Of a stretch of 6,040 bases of DNA, positions 5,920 to 6,040 are shown piece after piece. Each line of letters opens with the position of its first letter. Position 1 is the stretch's first letter. The translations under genes and the position numbers were made by a program. The notes below the pieces were generated by a model. That model did not search any database. It was not told where the DNA came from and worked only from the letters and a program-made list of their open reading frames with translations. Source of the stretch: JBBITW01 sp037440525 (GTDB taxonomy: Bacteria; Desulfobacterota; BSN033; UBA1163); assembly GCA_037440525.1 (NCBI GenBank), contig JBBITW010000207.1:1-6040 (forward strand), given 5' to 3'.

Positions 5920-6033
5920 CCTTCGAGCGGATACCGATAATAGTTTGGCACTATTGATTAATACCCTGAAAACTCTTGATTTTCTTTGAGGCGATTGTAA
6001 GCAATCTGCCTTCTTAATGTCCGCATTCGAAGG
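5920..6033. repeat. Imperfect inverted repeat enclosing three hairpins (possible structured RNA or mobile-type repeat)
   Basis: The left arm CCTTCGAGCGGA (5920-5931) is matched by the reverse complement of 6020-6033 (CCTTCGAATGCGGA), with 12 bases identical and a 2-base insertion. Between the arms are three local hairpins. AATAGT/ACTATT (5939-5944 with 5950-5955) has a 5-base loop. GAAAA/TTTTC (5968-5972 with 5980-5984) has a 7-base loop. GAGGCGATTG (5988-5997) pairs with CAATC, a bulged T and GCCTT (6002-6012) around a TAAG loop. The whole folds on paper as a closed multibranch element of about 114 bases. No known riboswitch, tRNA or attC core was recognised. It could be an intergenic repeat family, a leader RNA of the next gene, or coincidence. 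The 185 bases from 5856 to 6040 contain no convincing coding sequence. Confidence 0.4.
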
Positions 6034-6040
6034 GTTTGGA

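Noticed and set aside
5920..6033. A tRNA, c-di-GMP riboswitch or integron attC site in the 3' structured region
   Set aside because: The multibranch shape suggested these, but there is no T-loop or anticodon arm, no GEMM core and no attC end motif.
5893..6039. An open frame on the - strand entering from the right edge and stopping at 5893 (and another stopping at 5958)
   Set aside because: These are only 48 and 26 codons long within the window, with no recognised motif and overlapping the inverted repeat. The end of a convergent gene cannot be excluded without sequence beyond 6040.

Overview
The window looks like part of a carboxylic-acid catabolic operon from a bacterium, probably an anaerobe (inference). 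Base composition is moderate and coding density is high. Most genes have strong AAGGAG-type ribosome binding sites, two genes start with GTG, and all five genes lie on the + strand with short gaps of 49, 36, 24 and 47 bases. A Desulfobacterota-like or clostridial host would fit the TRAP transporter plus Fe-S dehydratase content, but the sequence does not settle the lineage.

Layout: 1-1022 is the 3' part of a TRAP transporter large membrane subunit (DctM type), cut by the left edge. 1072-2454 is an MmgE/PrpD-family protein, from the family that holds 2-methylcitrate dehydratase and cis-aconitate decarboxylase. 2491-3651 is a PrpF-family isomerase whose residues S17, K62, C96 and H300 fall at the same positions as the published active-site residues of 3-methylitaconate delta-isomerase (Mii). 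3676-4539 is an isocitrate lyase/PEP mutase superfamily lyase with an intact KRCGH catalytic loop, like methylisocitrate lyase and 2,3-dimethylmalate lyase. 4587-5855 is the large [4Fe-4S] subunit of a two-subunit LeuC/DmdA-type hydro-lyase. The last 185 bases (5856-6040) hold no convincing gene. They hold a weak AT-rich terminator candidate and an imperfect inverted repeat enclosing three small hairpins.

Working together (inference): a TRAP system imports a di- or tricarboxylate. The isomerase, hydro-lyase and lyase then match the last three steps of nicotinate fermentation (3-methylitaconate to dimethylmaleate to 2,3-dimethylmalate to pyruvate plus propionate) or a shorter homologue of it (itaconate to citraconate to citramalate to pyruvate plus acetate). 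If the MmgE/PrpD protein is a decarboxylase of the aconitate type, the four enzymes form a chemically continuous, CoA-free route from an aconitate to CO2, pyruvate and a short fatty acid. A methylcitrate-cycle-like arrangement (PrpD, PrpF, aconitase-like, PrpB) is the main alternative. The hydro-lyase small subunit, the other TRAP subunits and any regulator are not in the window.
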